Source: Planctomycetota bacterium (GTDB taxonomy: Bacteria > Planctomycetota > PUPC01 > DSUN01). From it: a stretch of DNA of 41,630 bases. The stretch is taken from contig DAOOIT010000036.1 in NCBI GenBank assembly GCA_035384565.1, positions 1 to 41,630 of the forward strand, given 5' to 3'. Both the position numbers and the translations under genes were made by a program. Of the stretch, positions 8,863 to 17,516 are shown piece after piece. Below the pieces are notes generated by a model. The model searched no databases, had not been told where the DNA came from, and was given only the letters and a program-made list of their open reading frames with translations. The stretch's first letter is position 1. The number at the start of each line of letters is the position of its first letter.

Positions 8863-10150
8863 GGTGCGCCCCTCGACTGCGTATCAAGGCCATTGCAACG
8901 GCCCCGGCCGCGCCCACAACGGCGGAGTAGGCGAACGCATGAACCGGGCCGAACGCCACCCAGAGAAGCCCCACGATCACGCTCGACGCGAAATCACCGA
9001 TGCCGTTGACGACCCCCAGCAAGCCGAACGCCGTGCCCGCCACATCGGCGCCCACGTAGTCCCGCACGGCCACGGCCTCAATGGTGTCTTCCCAGGCGAT
9101 GAAGACGCCCGCCAGCACGAACAGAAGGGAGAACCACCAGAGGCTCGGTACGGCCAGAGCGAAACCCAGGAACGTGATCACGGCCACGGCGTAGCCGACG
9201 GCCAGGTAGCGCGTGAGCGAGAACCGATGGCTCAGCGCGCCGATGGGAAACGAGGCGGCCGCATAGACGACATTGCGGAGCGTGTAGAGGAGCGCCGCCA
9301 TGCGCGACGCTTCCAGAAGCCCCATGCTCGGCTCCAGGGAGGTGGCGGCCCGCAGGATCATCAGAGTCGGCGCGAAGTCCGCGATACCGAACAGCCCGAC
9401 CGCGACGAGGAAGACGCGGTACTCGCGCGGCAGCCCCTTCAGCGTGCCCCAGAACGTGATGTGGGGGTTCGGCTGACGCCGCTTCTCGGTCACCAGGAAG
9501 GCCATGGTGGCCACCGAAAGCAGGCCGGGGACCAGCGTAATGAGGAAGATCACCCTGAATGCCCCGCCGGCGTCGGCGGCGCCTTCAGGCAGCCAGGAGT
9601 TGACGGCGCGGACCCACGCCGGGTGGGCGCTCAGCAAGCTCAAGAGCCCGAAGGCAGCCAGCGGGCCGGCCACGGCCCCCGCTGTGTCCCCAGCCCTGTG
9701 GAACCCGAATGCCTTGCCACGATCCTGGGGTGCGACGGACTCCGCGAGCATGGCGTCCCGCAGCGGTCCGCGAATGCCCCGGCCCAGCCAGCCGACCACT
9801 CGCCCCACCAGGATCAGCGGCCAGGCGAACGCCAGCGCAAAGACGGCCTTGGAGACACCCGTCAGAACATACCCGATGACCGTCCAGACCTTGCGGTGGC
9901 CGATCCGATCGCTGTGGTAGCCGGCACCCAGCTTCACGAAGCTCGAGACGGCATCCGCCACCCCCTCGATGGACCCCAAAGCTGCTGCGGAGGCCCCGAT
10001 CGCCTGCATGAACTGCGGCAGCACGGCAGTCGCCATCTCGTGGCAGAAGTCGCTCAAGAAGCTCGTCAGACCGAAGGCGAAGACATTGCGATTCAGCCAT
10101 CGGCCGGCGGCGGACCGCCGAGCCGCCCCCTCCTCACTCCTTGCGTCCAT
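8855..10150 (-). CDS. MFS transporter
   Basis: Major facilitator permease of 431 residues with about 12 membrane helices. Seen: a charged N-terminus, then SDRIGHRKVW between helices 2 and 3, which is the MFS motif A region, an RGIRGPLRDAM segment after helix 4, and a central loop before the second helix set. The second half includes LSHRFSLTRYLAVGY, the repeat of motif A. The ATG at 10150 is supported by AGGGGGA 6 bases upstream; a TTG at 10174 is less likely. Substrate unknown; relatives are called drug or metabolite exporters. It overlaps the TPR gene by 17 bases and the PH-like gene by 8 bases, so it belongs to the same transcript. Confidence 0.85.
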   Translation of the reverse strand: MDARSEEGAARRSAAGRWLNRNVFAFGLTSFLSDFCHEMATAVLPQFMQAIGASAAALGSIEGVADAVSSFVKLGAGYHSDRIGHRKVWTVIGYVLTGVSKAVFALAFAWPLILVGRVVGWLGRGIRGPLRDAMLAESVAPQDRGKAFGFHRAGDTAGAVAGPLAAFGLLSLLSAHPAWVRAVNSWLPEGAADAGGAFRVIFLITLVPGLLSVATMAFLVTEKRRQPNPHITFWGTLKGLPREYRVFLVAVGLFGIADFAPTLMILRAATSLEPSMGLLEASRMAALLYTLRNVVYAAASFPIGALSHRFSLTRYLAVGYAVAVITFLGFALAVPSLWWFSLLFVLAGVFIAWEDTIEAVAVRDYVGADVAGTAFGLLGVVNGIGDFASSVIVGLLWVAFGPVHAFAYSAVVGAAGAVAMALIRSRGAHRA

Positions 10151-10508
10151 GAGATTCCCCCTGTGATTCGGCAACCAGCCTCTGTTCGATCAGTTCCAAT
10201 GTGCGTCGGAACCCCTTGTCTTCTTTCTGCTCCAGAGCTCTCAGAATGCACTCCTTGGCTTCTCGATACCTCTCCTGCTTGTAGAGGCAGCAGGCGAGGT
10301 GCTCCTTGAAGCGTGGCTCGAAGGGGTTGAGCCAGATGGCGCGGCGAAGCTGGGCCTCCGCCAGATCATAGGCCTGGCACGCAGCGAGGTGGACGCCCAA
10401 GGCATCGCGGTCGTAGCCGAGGCAACGGCTGGGCCGCAGCGCCTCCTCACGCCGCTCGGCCTTATCCTTTCTTCGTGCCCTTCGTTCGGACACGGGGATG
10501 CGCTCCAT
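10134..10508 (-). CDS. TPR-repeat protein, small
   Basis: Short protein of about 124 residues made largely of tetratricopeptide helices: a YDRDALGVHLAACQAY helix followed by DLAEAQLRRAIWLNPFEPRF, and then KEHLACCLYKQERYREAKE followed by ILRALEQKED. Such domains bind other proteins. The start is uncertain. The ATG at 10508 is used here; a GTG at 10493 has a better placed GGAG, and the frame is open further upstream inside the preceding gene, where the translation looks like antiframe sequence. It overlaps its upstream neighbour by 47 bases and the MFS gene by 17 bases. Function in the cluster is unknown; a scaffold role is a guess. Confidence 0.65.
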   Translation of the reverse strand: MERIPVSERRARRKDKAERREEALRPSRCLGYDRDALGVHLAACQAYDLAEAQLRRAIWLNPFEPRFKEHLACCLYKQERYREAKECILRALEQKEDKGFRRTLELIEQRLVAESQGESHGRKE

Positions 10509-11022
10509 CTGTGGGTGCGGTATCCTCATCCCGCGCTGCGCGGTGCAAGGCCGCGCCGCCCGCACTGGCTCCTGCTCCGGTTCTCGGATAGTCGGGAGTC
10601 GTCGGCCGGTTCCTTGCCGCGGAGGCGACCCGCTGGATGGCCCCCAAGAGTTCGCAGAGTCTGGCCACTTTGGGGTCCATGTACCGCACCAGTTCGGCGG
10701 GCGGCTCGCCGTAGCGGCGCAGGTAGCGGCCCTCAAGCTCCTGAAGCGGCTCCATCAGGGTGCAACACCACCCCCAGATGTTGCTGGCCAGGTCCTGCAC
10801 TTTGGGCTCGAGACCTAGCCTGGCGCGGATCTCCCCAAGCTCCTCGCGGATCTGACCAGCCAGGGAGCGGATCGCCTCGCGCTCGCGAGGCAGCAGGGGG
10901 TTCCGCTCGTGATAGAGCACGCCGTGGTCCTCGCTGCCCGAGGCCCAGCGCTCGAAGGCGCACAGGGTCTCATCCAGGAGTGCCAGAGATGTCAGGATCC
11001 CGCGCAGGTGAAGCTCGCTCAT
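10462..11022 (-). CDS. hypothetical helical protein
   Basis: I recognise no family. The 186 residues begin with a mostly helical region (about 1-135) containing REREAIRSLAGQIREELGEI and PLQELEGRYLRRYGEPP phrases and few Gly or Pro. After residue 135 the chain becomes Ala/Arg/Thr-rich and probably disordered. No signal peptide, membrane helix or metal motif was seen. The ATG at 11022 overlaps the stop of the DUF190 gene as ATGA, which strongly supports the start and the reality of the gene. Its tail overlaps the start of the TPR gene. Confidence 0.6.
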   Translation of the reverse strand: MSELHLRGILTSLALLDETLCAFERWASGSEDHGVLYHERNPLLPREREAIRSLAGQIREELGEIRARLGLEPKVQDLASNIWGWCCTLMEPLQELEGRYLRRYGEPPAELVRYMDPKVARLCELLGAIQRVASAARNRPTTPDYPRTGAGASAGGAALHRAARDEDTAPTDGAHPRVRTKGTKKG

Positions 11023-11414
11023 ATGGACAACCCCACCAACCTGCGGCGCGCGTGGACCCGCGCGCCGGGACAGACACGCGGCACCTTGCGCACCGCAATC
11101 CTTCCCTGGGCGAGCAGGCCCTGCTCATACATGTCCCGAAGGAAAGCTCCGATACGCTCGGGCAGGTCCACGATCTCCACCAGCAGCGGCAAACCTTCCG
11201 AGAGAGGCGCCTTCCTGGGCCTGGCGCCTTCGCCCTCGGCGTGGGAGCCCGCCTCGCTGCGGAGAACGGTAGCTCCCGCAAGCCCCCTCTTCCGGGCTTC
11301 CTCGACCAGGGCTTCATGCACGGGCCGATGCCCGGACTTCGCGGTCTGCGACACAGTGATGCGAAGCGACACGGCATCCTCGTTCCAGGCCGCTTCGCGG
11401 GGTTCGCTCGACAT
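11019..11414 (-). CDS. DUF190 (PII-like) protein
   Basis: Small cytosolic protein of 131 residues matching DUF190, a family with a PII-like ferredoxin fold that often sits beside ion channels or transporters. Seen: the opening strand SLRITVSQTAK, then HEALVEEARKRGLAGATVLR, a variable Gly-rich loop in place of the usual nucleotide-binding loop phrase, and PLLVEIVDLPERIGAFL. All three are characteristic positions of the family. The C-terminus is longer than usual and basic. It starts 7 bases after the stop of the CPA2 antiporter gene, so regulation of that antiporter is the simplest idea, but that is inferred from position. Confidence 0.8.
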   Translation of the reverse strand: MSSEPREAAWNEDAVSLRITVSQTAKSGHRPVHEALVEEARKRGLAGATVLRSEAGSHAEGEGARPRKAPLSEGLPLLVEIVDLPERIGAFLRDMYEQGLLAQGRIAVRKVPRVCPGARVHARRRLVGLSI

Positions 11415-11421
11415 GGCAGGC

Positions 11422-12654
11422 TCACTCCTCGCTCAGGTCCTCTTCCTCCTTGGGAGCATGAGCGGCACGCTCCGGGAGGGGCTCAGCGGCCGGCGCCGCC
11501 CCCGGCAGCGGGAGCAGGTGCTTCGGCAGGAATGCGGCGTTGGCCACCAGGGTGGGGATCACCGCGCTGGCGATCACGGCGGCGACCAGGAACGAGTACT
11601 GCGCCTGGGTCACGATGCCGTGCGTGAGCCCGTAGAGGGCGGAGATCGTGCCGAACGTCAGCCCCGTGGACATCATCAGCGTGTAGTACCAGCGCTCGGA
11701 GTGGTCCTTGCGGAAGGGGGCGATGAACGGGTAGAGGCCGAAGACCTTGGAGGCGGTCTTCCCAGCAAAGAGCGCCAGGAACGCCAGGGGCGCGGCCGCG
11801 AGGGCCGGCAGCATCACCAGCGAACCGGCCCGCAGGAAGTAGAACGGCGTGAGGAAGCCCACTGTCAGCGTGCGCAGGCGGCGCATGAAGTGGGGGTCCG
11901 TGCCCGTGAACTCGGCGAGCACCATCCCGGCGATATAGGCAGGGAGCACCGCCTCGCTACCGGACCACAGGGCGAGGCCGCCCAAGGCGAAGAGCACGAA
12001 GACGATCCACTTCGTGCGGATTGCCGCCGTGCGGTAGGCATAGCGCTTCGTCAGCCAGGTGGTGACGAACGGCAGCGCGAAGAATGCGGCAATGCAGACT
12101 CCCACGAAGACGGCCGTTCGGCGGGTGAACGGCGCGAAGATCAGCCCCAGGGCGATCACGGTCCCCAGGTCGTTGACGAAGCACGCCCCGAGAATCCCCT
12201 TGCCGAACTCGGTGCGGTTGAGGCCCGTCTCCAGCATCACGGCGTAGACGACCGCCATCGAAGTGGTCGAGAGGGCGATGCCCGCGAGCAGGCTGGCGCG
12301 GGCGTCCCACCCCAGGGCAAACCGGGCCACGGCGGCGCAGCCGAGGAACGGAGCCAGGAAGCCGACCAGGCCCACCACCGAGACCTCCTTGACCTTGGCC
12401 TTCATCACGGCCGGCTCCAGCTCCGCGCCCGCCAGGAACGTCAGGAGCACCGCGCCGGAGGCCGCCACGAACTTGAGCCATTCCGCGCCGTTCCCCAGGG
12501 CGTTCGTGCCCCAATAGTAGGAGGTGACGGCCGCGGCGGCCACGCCGACGCAGATTTCCATCAGGGCCACGGAGACCTTCAGGTGATTGGCCAAGACAGC
12601 GGAGAAGACAGCCAGGAACAGCCAGATGGCCGCCTGGGCGAACAGTTCCTGCAT
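11422..12654 (-). CDS. cation/proton antiporter, CPA2 family
   Basis: Integral membrane exchanger of 410 residues with 11-13 hydrophobic helices, related to Na+/H+ and K+/H+ antiporters. Seen: a core helix with LSTTSMAVVYAVML and a following CFVNDLGTVIAL, where the Asn-Asp pair lies at the known ion-binding position; in related exchangers ND rather than DD goes with electroneutral exchange. There is no TrkA-N domain; the C-terminus after the last helix is short, Pro-rich and acidic. The ATG at 12654 is preferred because AGGAGAG lies 8 bases upstream and the protein begins directly with the first helix; the frame is open much further upstream inside ptsI but reads as nonsense. Cluster position suggests joint expression with DUF190. 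Confidence 0.88.
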   Translation of the reverse strand: MQELFAQAAIWLFLAVFSAVLANHLKVSVALMEICVGVAAAAVTSYYWGTNALGNGAEWLKFVAASGAVLLTFLAGAELEPAVMKAKVKEVSVVGLVGFLAPFLGCAAVARFALGWDARASLLAGIALSTTSMAVVYAVMLETGLNRTEFGKGILGACFVNDLGTVIALGLIFAPFTRRTAVFVGVCIAAFFALPFVTTWLTKRYAYRTAAIRTKWIVFVLFALGGLALWSGSEAVLPAYIAGMVLAEFTGTDPHFMRRLRTLTVGFLTPFYFLRAGSLVMLPALAAAPLAFLALFAGKTASKVFGLYPFIAPFRKDHSERWYYTLMMSTGLTFGTISALYGLTHGIVTQAQYSFLVAAVIASAVIPTLVANAAFLPKHLLPLPGAAPAAEPLPERAAHAPKEEEDLSEE

Positions 12655-12821
12655 GGTGAACGCTCTCCTAGACCTGGGGACCTTGGGGCGACCAGCCGAA
12701 GGTCGCATCCCGACGCAATCTGACCACAGTCTTCCGCGACGTCTCGCCGAGCGGCTCGTCTCCGAACGCACGCGCACGCGGCAGGCGCCGTTGGCGGTTC
12801 TCGCTGAGGGCGTCCGTTGTC

Positions 12822-14717
12822 TCAGACATGGGGCTCGCCGCCAATCTTGTCCATGAACCTGAGCATGTGGATGCGCGAGCAGAAGTAGTACCGCACGCCC
12901 TCGTCCACGAAGGTCATCGGGTTTCCCCGCGTGTGAACCACCATGCCACAGACGGGGTCCACGGCATGGGCCTCCGCGCGCAGGTCGAGCCCGGCGGCGC
13001 CCGCTGCCACCTTGCCCAGCACCGCGCGCACCTCCCGGGCTGTCGCCGCCGCCAGGCAGGCAGTCGCCAGTCCCAGGCACCCGCTCGGCGTCGCGGCCCC
13101 GAGGCGGGCCCGCACGTCCCCGAGCGACCCGGGCGACACGCTCAAGTCGGTCACGCCCAGGCCGGCCAAGACGCCGGCCAGACAGGGATCGCCCGCCATC
13201 TCGCCGCACACGGCCAGGGGTTTGCCCGCACGCTGGGCCTCCTGGGCCAGCGTCCGGAGGATTCTGAGGAAGACGGGATGCTCCGGCTGGTAGAGGTCCG
13301 TGAGGTTGACGTTGTTTCGCTCCACCGCGAAGAGGAACTGAACGAGGTCGTTCGTGCCAACGCTGGCATAGTCGAACTCCCGGAGCAGCCGGGCGAAATC
13401 CCACACGGCGGCGGGTGTTTCGACGAGGAGGCATTGTTCGAAGTGGTCCGAGAACGGGAGGCCATCCTTGCGGAGGGATTGGATGGCCTGGTTCACGAGT
13501 TCCCGTATGAACAGCCACTGGTCAACGGACTCGATCATGGGGTACATGACGCGAACGGCGGGATGGCCGTGCGCGGCCCGCAGGATCGCCCGGATCTGGG
13601 TGATGAGGAGCTCAGGGTGAAAGCGGAACAGCCTGTGGGCGCGCATTCCGAGGTACGGGTTGTCCTGCGGTCCAAGGGAGAGGTAAGGAACCGGCTTGTC
13701 GGCGCCGATGTCCACCGTGCGGATCGTCACGGGGCGCCCGCCGGCGAGTTCACACACTCGCCCGTAGACTCGGAACTGGTCGTCCTCGCTGGGGAAATCG
13801 TCGGCCTCCTGCATGAACAGTGTCTCGGTGCGGTAGAGGCCGACCCCCTCGACTCCCTCCCAGTCCAGAGCCTCCAGTTGAACCGGGTCGGTGATGCTCA
13901 CCCAGAGGCGGGCCGGGAGCTTCTTCGCTGGTTGCCTGGCCTTCCCCTTGTCGGGAGCCCGGAGGCGATGGAGGCGTTCCTCCTCCGTTGGCCTGAGCAG
14001 CAGCTCTCCGGCCTCACCGTCCACGAGCACGGGCTGCCCATCGCGCGGGCGCAGCGCTTCCACACTGGGCACGCGAAGGGTGGGAATGCCGAAGGACCTG
14101 GCCAGGATCGCTGCGTGCGACAGGGCGGTCCCACGCTCCACGAGAAAGGCTCGAACCCCAAGGCGATGGCCCTGGAGGACCACGGAGGGCAACAGTTCCG
14201 GGATCGCCAGGACCGCGCCGGCCGCCTCGGGAGGCACCTGGCGAGCCGGGTGGAGGGACAGCTTGGCTCTCATCTGCTCCGTCAAGTCGCGAAGATCGCT
14301 TGCTCGCTCAGCCAGAACGGAACTCTCTGAGGAGCGGAGGACCGCTGCAATCTGTCTCATCACGCGCTCTACGGCTGCTTCGGCCACCAGCCGGGCCTCC
14401 TGAATGGCCGCCTGGACCTGGTGGTGGAACTCAGGGTCATTCAGAATCGCGGCGTGGGCGCGGATGATGTCCGCCTCCGAGGAATGGGATTCCGCCTCCA
14501 GACTCTCGACGGTCCGCTCCAAGTCCTGGACCAGGGACGACATGCTCTGGCGGAACCGCCGGATTTCTTCGGCCGGCGTAGAGTCGCTGCTCACGTCGTC
14601 CCGCGCGGCCGGGGGTTCCGCGGGTCCGACGAGGAGGACCAGAGGCCCCGCGGCAACGCCGGGGCTGATGGCCTCGCCTCGGAGTGAAGCCGGTTCGTCT
14701 TGTGTGGTGGGCACCAT
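12822..14717 (-). CDS. ptsI: PTS enzyme I (PEP-protein phosphotransferase) fused to a YHS domain
   Basis: Soluble enzyme of 631 residues that takes phosphate from phosphoenolpyruvate and normally passes it to HPr. Seen: N-terminal GEAISPGVAAG, a helical HPr-binding region, the phospho-His in TALSHAAILARSFGIP at residue 201, the barrel with TVDIGADKP and GTNDLVQFLFAVERN, and the catalytic Cys504 in AVCGEMAGDP. All key residues are present. After residue ~585 comes an extra domain, VDPVCGMVV with Cys590 and YYFCSR with Cys613, which is a YHS metal-binding module. That fusion is unusual. The ATG at 14717 is chosen because the family start follows shortly. There is no HPr gene in the window; the EIIA-like gene at 3680 is the only other PTS part. 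Enolase, which makes PEP, is immediately upstream. Confidence 0.88.
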   Translation of the reverse strand: MVPTTQDEPASLRGEAISPGVAAGPLVLLVGPAEPPAARDDVSSDSTPAEEIRRFRQSMSSLVQDLERTVESLEAESHSSEADIIRAHAAILNDPEFHHQVQAAIQEARLVAEAAVERVMRQIAAVLRSSESSVLAERASDLRDLTEQMRAKLSLHPARQVPPEAAGAVLAIPELLPSVVLQGHRLGVRAFLVERGTALSHAAILARSFGIPTLRVPSVEALRPRDGQPVLVDGEAGELLLRPTEEERLHRLRAPDKGKARQPAKKLPARLWVSITDPVQLEALDWEGVEGVGLYRTETLFMQEADDFPSEDDQFRVYGRVCELAGGRPVTIRTVDIGADKPVPYLSLGPQDNPYLGMRAHRLFRFHPELLITQIRAILRAAHGHPAVRVMYPMIESVDQWLFIRELVNQAIQSLRKDGLPFSDHFEQCLLVETPAAVWDFARLLREFDYASVGTNDLVQFLFAVERNNVNLTDLYQPEHPVFLRILRTLAQEAQRAGKPLAVCGEMAGDPCLAGVLAGLGVTDLSVSPGSLGDVRARLGAATPSGCLGLATACLAAATAREVRAVLGKVAAGAAGLDLRAEAHAVDPVCGMVVHTRGNPMTFVDEGVRYYFCSRIHMLRFMDKIGGEPHV

Positions 14718-14866
14718 GGTCTTTGCCCTGTCTTGCTCCCGTGCGGTCGTGCCCGCGAGGCGGCTGGCCCCTGGAGCCCTGGCATCGGCAGCTCTGGAAC
14801 GCCGGTTCGGCGGGGGCCGTGAGAGCCACGGTCGGTTCAGGATGGCCGCGCGGTTGGCCGTGAGCC

Positions 14867-16147
14867 TCACGACCGCGGCAACGGATTCCCGAACACGCTC
14901 GATTCGCCCAGTTCGGCCTCGATCTCCAGAAGGCGGTTGTACTTTGCGATGCGCTCGCTGCGGCACGCGGAGCCGGTCTTGATCTGCCCGCCGCCCATGG
15001 CGACGGCGAAGTCGGCGAGGAAGGTGTCCTCGGTTTCGCCGGAACGGTGCGAAATGACATAGCCCCAACCCGCGCGGCGGCACAGGCCAATCGCCGCCAT
15101 CGTCTCGGTGACGGTGCCGATCTGATTGAGCTTGATGAGGACGGCGTTGGTGGTCCCCTCGCGGATGCCGCGCTCGATGAAGCGGGTGTTGGTGACGTAG
15201 ATATCGTCGCCGACGATCTGAATCCTGGCGCCGAGGGCCGCGGTATGCGCCTTGAAGCCGTCCCAGTCGTTCTCCGCCAGACCATCCTCAATGGAGACGA
15301 TGGGGTACTTCTCCACCCAGGTCTGGTAGAGTGCCGTCATCTCGGCGCTGGTCTTCTTCCCCTGGCGCGACTTGGCGAGGTTGTAGCAGCCATCCTCGTA
15401 GAAGGAACTCGCTGCGGGGTCGAGCGCGAGGGCCACGTCCACGCCGGGCGTGTAGCCGGCCGCTCGGATAGCCTCGAGGATGACCTCGCACGCCTCCTCG
15501 TTGCTCTTGAGGTTGGGCGCGAACCCGCCCTCGTCGCCCACGCTTGTGGCGTAGCCCTTCTTGGCCAGAATCCTCTTGAGGGCGTGAAAGGTTTCTGCCC
15601 CGTACCGCAGCGCCTCGGCGAACGAGGGTGCGCCGACCGGCATCACCATGAACTCCTGAAGGTCCACGCTGTTGTCCGCGTGCTTCCCCCCGTTCAGGAT
15701 GTTCATCATGGGCACGGGCAACCGCACGGCGCCCGCTCCGCCCAAGTACGCGTAAAGAGGCAGGCCGGCGTTCATCGCCGCCGCACGAGCCACCGCCATG
15801 GAGACGCCGAGAATGGCATTCGCGCCCAGTTGGCTCTTCGTCGGCGTTCCGTCCAGGCCAATCATCAGGCGGTCAATCTCCGCCTGGCGGTGCGGCTCCA
15901 TGCCCACGAGCTTCGGAGCGATGAGCCGGTTGACGTTCTCCACGGCCCTCAGCACGCCCTTGCCGGCGTATCGCTTCTTGTCGCCGTCGCGAAGCTCCAG
16001 GGCCTCGTTCTCGCCGGTCGAGGCGCCGGACGGCACGGACGCGGAGGCCGTGAGGCCGTCATCCAGCACCACGTGGACCCGCACAGTGGGGTTGCCGCGG
16101 GAATCAAGGACCTCCAGCGCGCGGACGGCTGCGATCGACCTACTCAT
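14867..16147 (-). CDS. eno: enolase
   Basis: Glycolytic enolase of 426 residues, a normal bacterial length, converting 2-phosphoglycerate to phosphoenolpyruvate with Mg2+. Seen: VRALEVLDSRGNPTVRVHV at the N-terminus, SGASTGENEALELRDGD, the LNGGKHADNSVDLQEF loop, SVGDEGGFAPNL, the metal ligand phrase SIEDGLAENDWDG, and the signature LIKLNQIGTVTET followed by SHRSGETEDTF. The ATG at 16147 has AAGGAGAG 4 bases upstream, a strong ribosome site. The start overlaps the end of the SUMF1-type gene by 8 bases; 149 bases separate it from ptsI. Having PEP synthesis directly before a PEP-using enzyme I is suggestive but not proof of a joint role. Confidence 0.97.
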   Translation of the reverse strand: MSRSIAAVRALEVLDSRGNPTVRVHVVLDDGLTASASVPSGASTGENEALELRDGDKKRYAGKGVLRAVENVNRLIAPKLVGMEPHRQAEIDRLMIGLDGTPTKSQLGANAILGVSMAVARAAAMNAGLPLYAYLGGAGAVRLPVPMMNILNGGKHADNSVDLQEFMVMPVGAPSFAEALRYGAETFHALKRILAKKGYATSVGDEGGFAPNLKSNEEACEVILEAIRAAGYTPGVDVALALDPAASSFYEDGCYNLAKSRQGKKTSAEMTALYQTWVEKYPIVSIEDGLAENDWDGFKAHTAALGARIQIVGDDIYVTNTRFIERGIREGTTNAVLIKLNQIGTVTETMAAIGLCRRAGWGYVISHRSGETEDTFLADFAVAMGGGQIKTGSACRSERIAKYNRLLEIEAELGESSVFGNPLPRS

Positions 16148-17117
16148 TTGACTCTCCTTTCGGTTGGCTTGGAACATGGCGGGCGGGGGCGGGGTCGCCG
16201 CATGGGGACTTGGGGGTCTCCGCCCCAACAGCTCCAGGGTTTCCCCCGATGGATGCGGCGACACGGAACCCGACGTCATAGCAGCGGTAGGTCGGTCGGG
16301 CGGAGCGGCGGCAGGCGAAGCGGGTGATCCTGGGGATCGGATACCAGAAGCCGCCGCGCAGCACGCGGCACCGTCCCGCCTCGGGGCCTCCGGGGTCGTC
16401 CTGGGGGGAACACTCGTAGTAGGCTTCGCCGTACCAGTCGGCGCACCATTCGCCCACGTGGTCGGTCATGTCGTAGAGGCCCCAGGCGTTGGGGGGCGTT
16501 GCCCCGACGGGATGAGTCGCGTCGTGCAAGCCGGAACTATACCACGCGCACTTGTCGAGGCTCGCCGGGGAGTCGCCGAAGTCGAACCGGCCGCTTTTCC
16601 CGGCGCGGCAGGCGTACTCCCACTGGGCCTCCGTGGGCAGTGCAAAGAGCTCTTTGCCGGTGCACTGATTGGCCTTCTCCACAAAGGCCTGGCAATCCTC
16701 CCAGGAGATCTGCTCGACGGGATGCTTGTCGCCTTTGAACCAGCTCGGGTTGCTCCCCACGACGCACTGCCACTGCTCCTGGGTTACGGGGTGCCTGCCG
16801 AGGTAGAAGGGCCTGGTGATGCGAACGCGATGCAGCGGTTCGTCGCCTCCACGGTCATGTTCCCACGGCGGGCTGCCCATCTCGAATTCTCCGGCGGGGA
16901 TGAGGACCATCCGGATCGCAACGCCTTGGCCCAGGCGGATGGCCTTCTGCACCGGGATTCGCAACGCGGAGGCCGTCTCGGCTTGGCGCCGTTTCGCCTC
17001 TGCCGCGTCGAAGGGCCACTCCTCGTAGACCCTGGCCGTGGGGAGGGGAGGGGGGCGCCGCGCCGCCGTCTCTGGGTGCGTTCCGGGGGCCGCCGTTTGT
17101 TCCTTGGCGTGCGTCAT
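16140..17117 (-). CDS. SUMF1-fold (FGE-sulfatase domain) protein lacking the catalytic cysteines
   Basis: Protein of 325 residues with the formylglycine-generating-enzyme fold. Seen: IRMVLIPAGEFEMGS, the HRVRITRPFYLGRHPVTQEQW segment, LPTEAQWEYACRAG, NAWGLYDMTDHVGEWCADWY and RVLRGGFWYPIPRITRFACRRS, all family landmarks between about residues 68 and 290. True FGE enzymes carry a Cys pair just after the RGG phrase (LCxxxYC); here that stretch is FWYPIPRIT, so copper-dependent oxidation of sulfatases is unlikely. A non-catalytic binding role is more likely. No signal peptide is evident, so it is probably cytoplasmic. It starts inside an ATGA overlap with the preceding gene and ends 8 bases into enolase. 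Confidence 0.85.
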   Translation of the reverse strand: MTHAKEQTAAPGTHPETAARRPPPLPTARVYEEWPFDAAEAKRRQAETASALRIPVQKAIRLGQGVAIRMVLIPAGEFEMGSPPWEHDRGGDEPLHRVRITRPFYLGRHPVTQEQWQCVVGSNPSWFKGDKHPVEQISWEDCQAFVEKANQCTGKELFALPTEAQWEYACRAGKSGRFDFGDSPASLDKCAWYSSGLHDATHPVGATPPNAWGLYDMTDHVGEWCADWYGEAYYECSPQDDPGGPEAGRCRVLRGGFWYPIPRITRFACRRSARPTYRCYDVGFRVAASIGGNPGAVGAETPKSPCGDPAPARHVPSQPKGESNE

Positions 17118-17512
17118 TGCCCCTGCTCCTCAAGGGCGGCGTGCGCCAGGCCCCTCTGGACCTCTTCGCGCACCATCAGGGCAGGATAGTTGGCGCAGGC
17201 GTGCAGGACTTGCCGGGCCTCTGGGGTTCCGATGCGGCCGAGGGCCGACGCCGCTGCCGTGGCAATGTAGACGTCCCGGGTCGTAGCGAGCAACTCGCGC
17301 AGCGGCTCCACGGCGCGGGGCGTGCGGAGCTTGCCGAGTATCCAGGCCGCCCGAATGGCCGTGCCCTGCTCGGGGTGGTGGAGCGCCAGGATCAGCTTGC
17401 CGACGAAGTCGGTGGACCTCATGAGGTCGTGGATGCGCAGGCCGCACTTCGGGCACTGGGGGTGATCTTCGGTGAAGTCGCTCCAGCACCCTGGGCAGAA
17501 GAAGTGGAGCAT
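17114..17512 (-). CDS. zinc-ribbon plus HEAT-repeat protein
   Basis: Small protein of 132 residues. The N-terminus has Cys6-x2-Cys9 and Cys20-x2-Cys23 (FFCPGCWSDF and PQCPKCGLRI), a clear zinc ribbon. From about residue 38 there are HEAT-like helical repeats, for example TAIRAAWILGKLRTPRAVEPL and IATAAASALGRIGTPEARQVL, which normally mediate protein binding. The ATG at 17512 is 4 bases after the stop of the dynamin-like GTPase gene, and the end overlaps the SUMF1-type gene as ATGA. It may be an adaptor for the GTPase; this rests on position only. Confidence 0.75.
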   Translation of the reverse strand: MLHFFCPGCWSDFTEDHPQCPKCGLRIHDLMRSTDFVGKLILALHHPEQGTAIRAAWILGKLRTPRAVEPLRELLATTRDVYIATAAASALGRIGTPEARQVLHACANYPALMVREEVQRGLAHAALEEQGQ

Positions 17513-17516
17513 GGGG

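Noticed and set aside
12655..13518. Upstream extension of the antiporter frame
   Set aside because: It runs through ptsI in another frame and reads as Arg/Pro/Gly-rich nonsense; a good ribosome site supports 12654.
15047..16327. Long plus-strand frame opposite enolase
   Set aside because: Enolase on the other strand is unmistakable and has a strong ribosome site.
16140..17117. Active formylglycine-generating enzyme
   Set aside because: The copper-binding Cys pair after the RGG phrase is absent and there is no sulfatase in the window.
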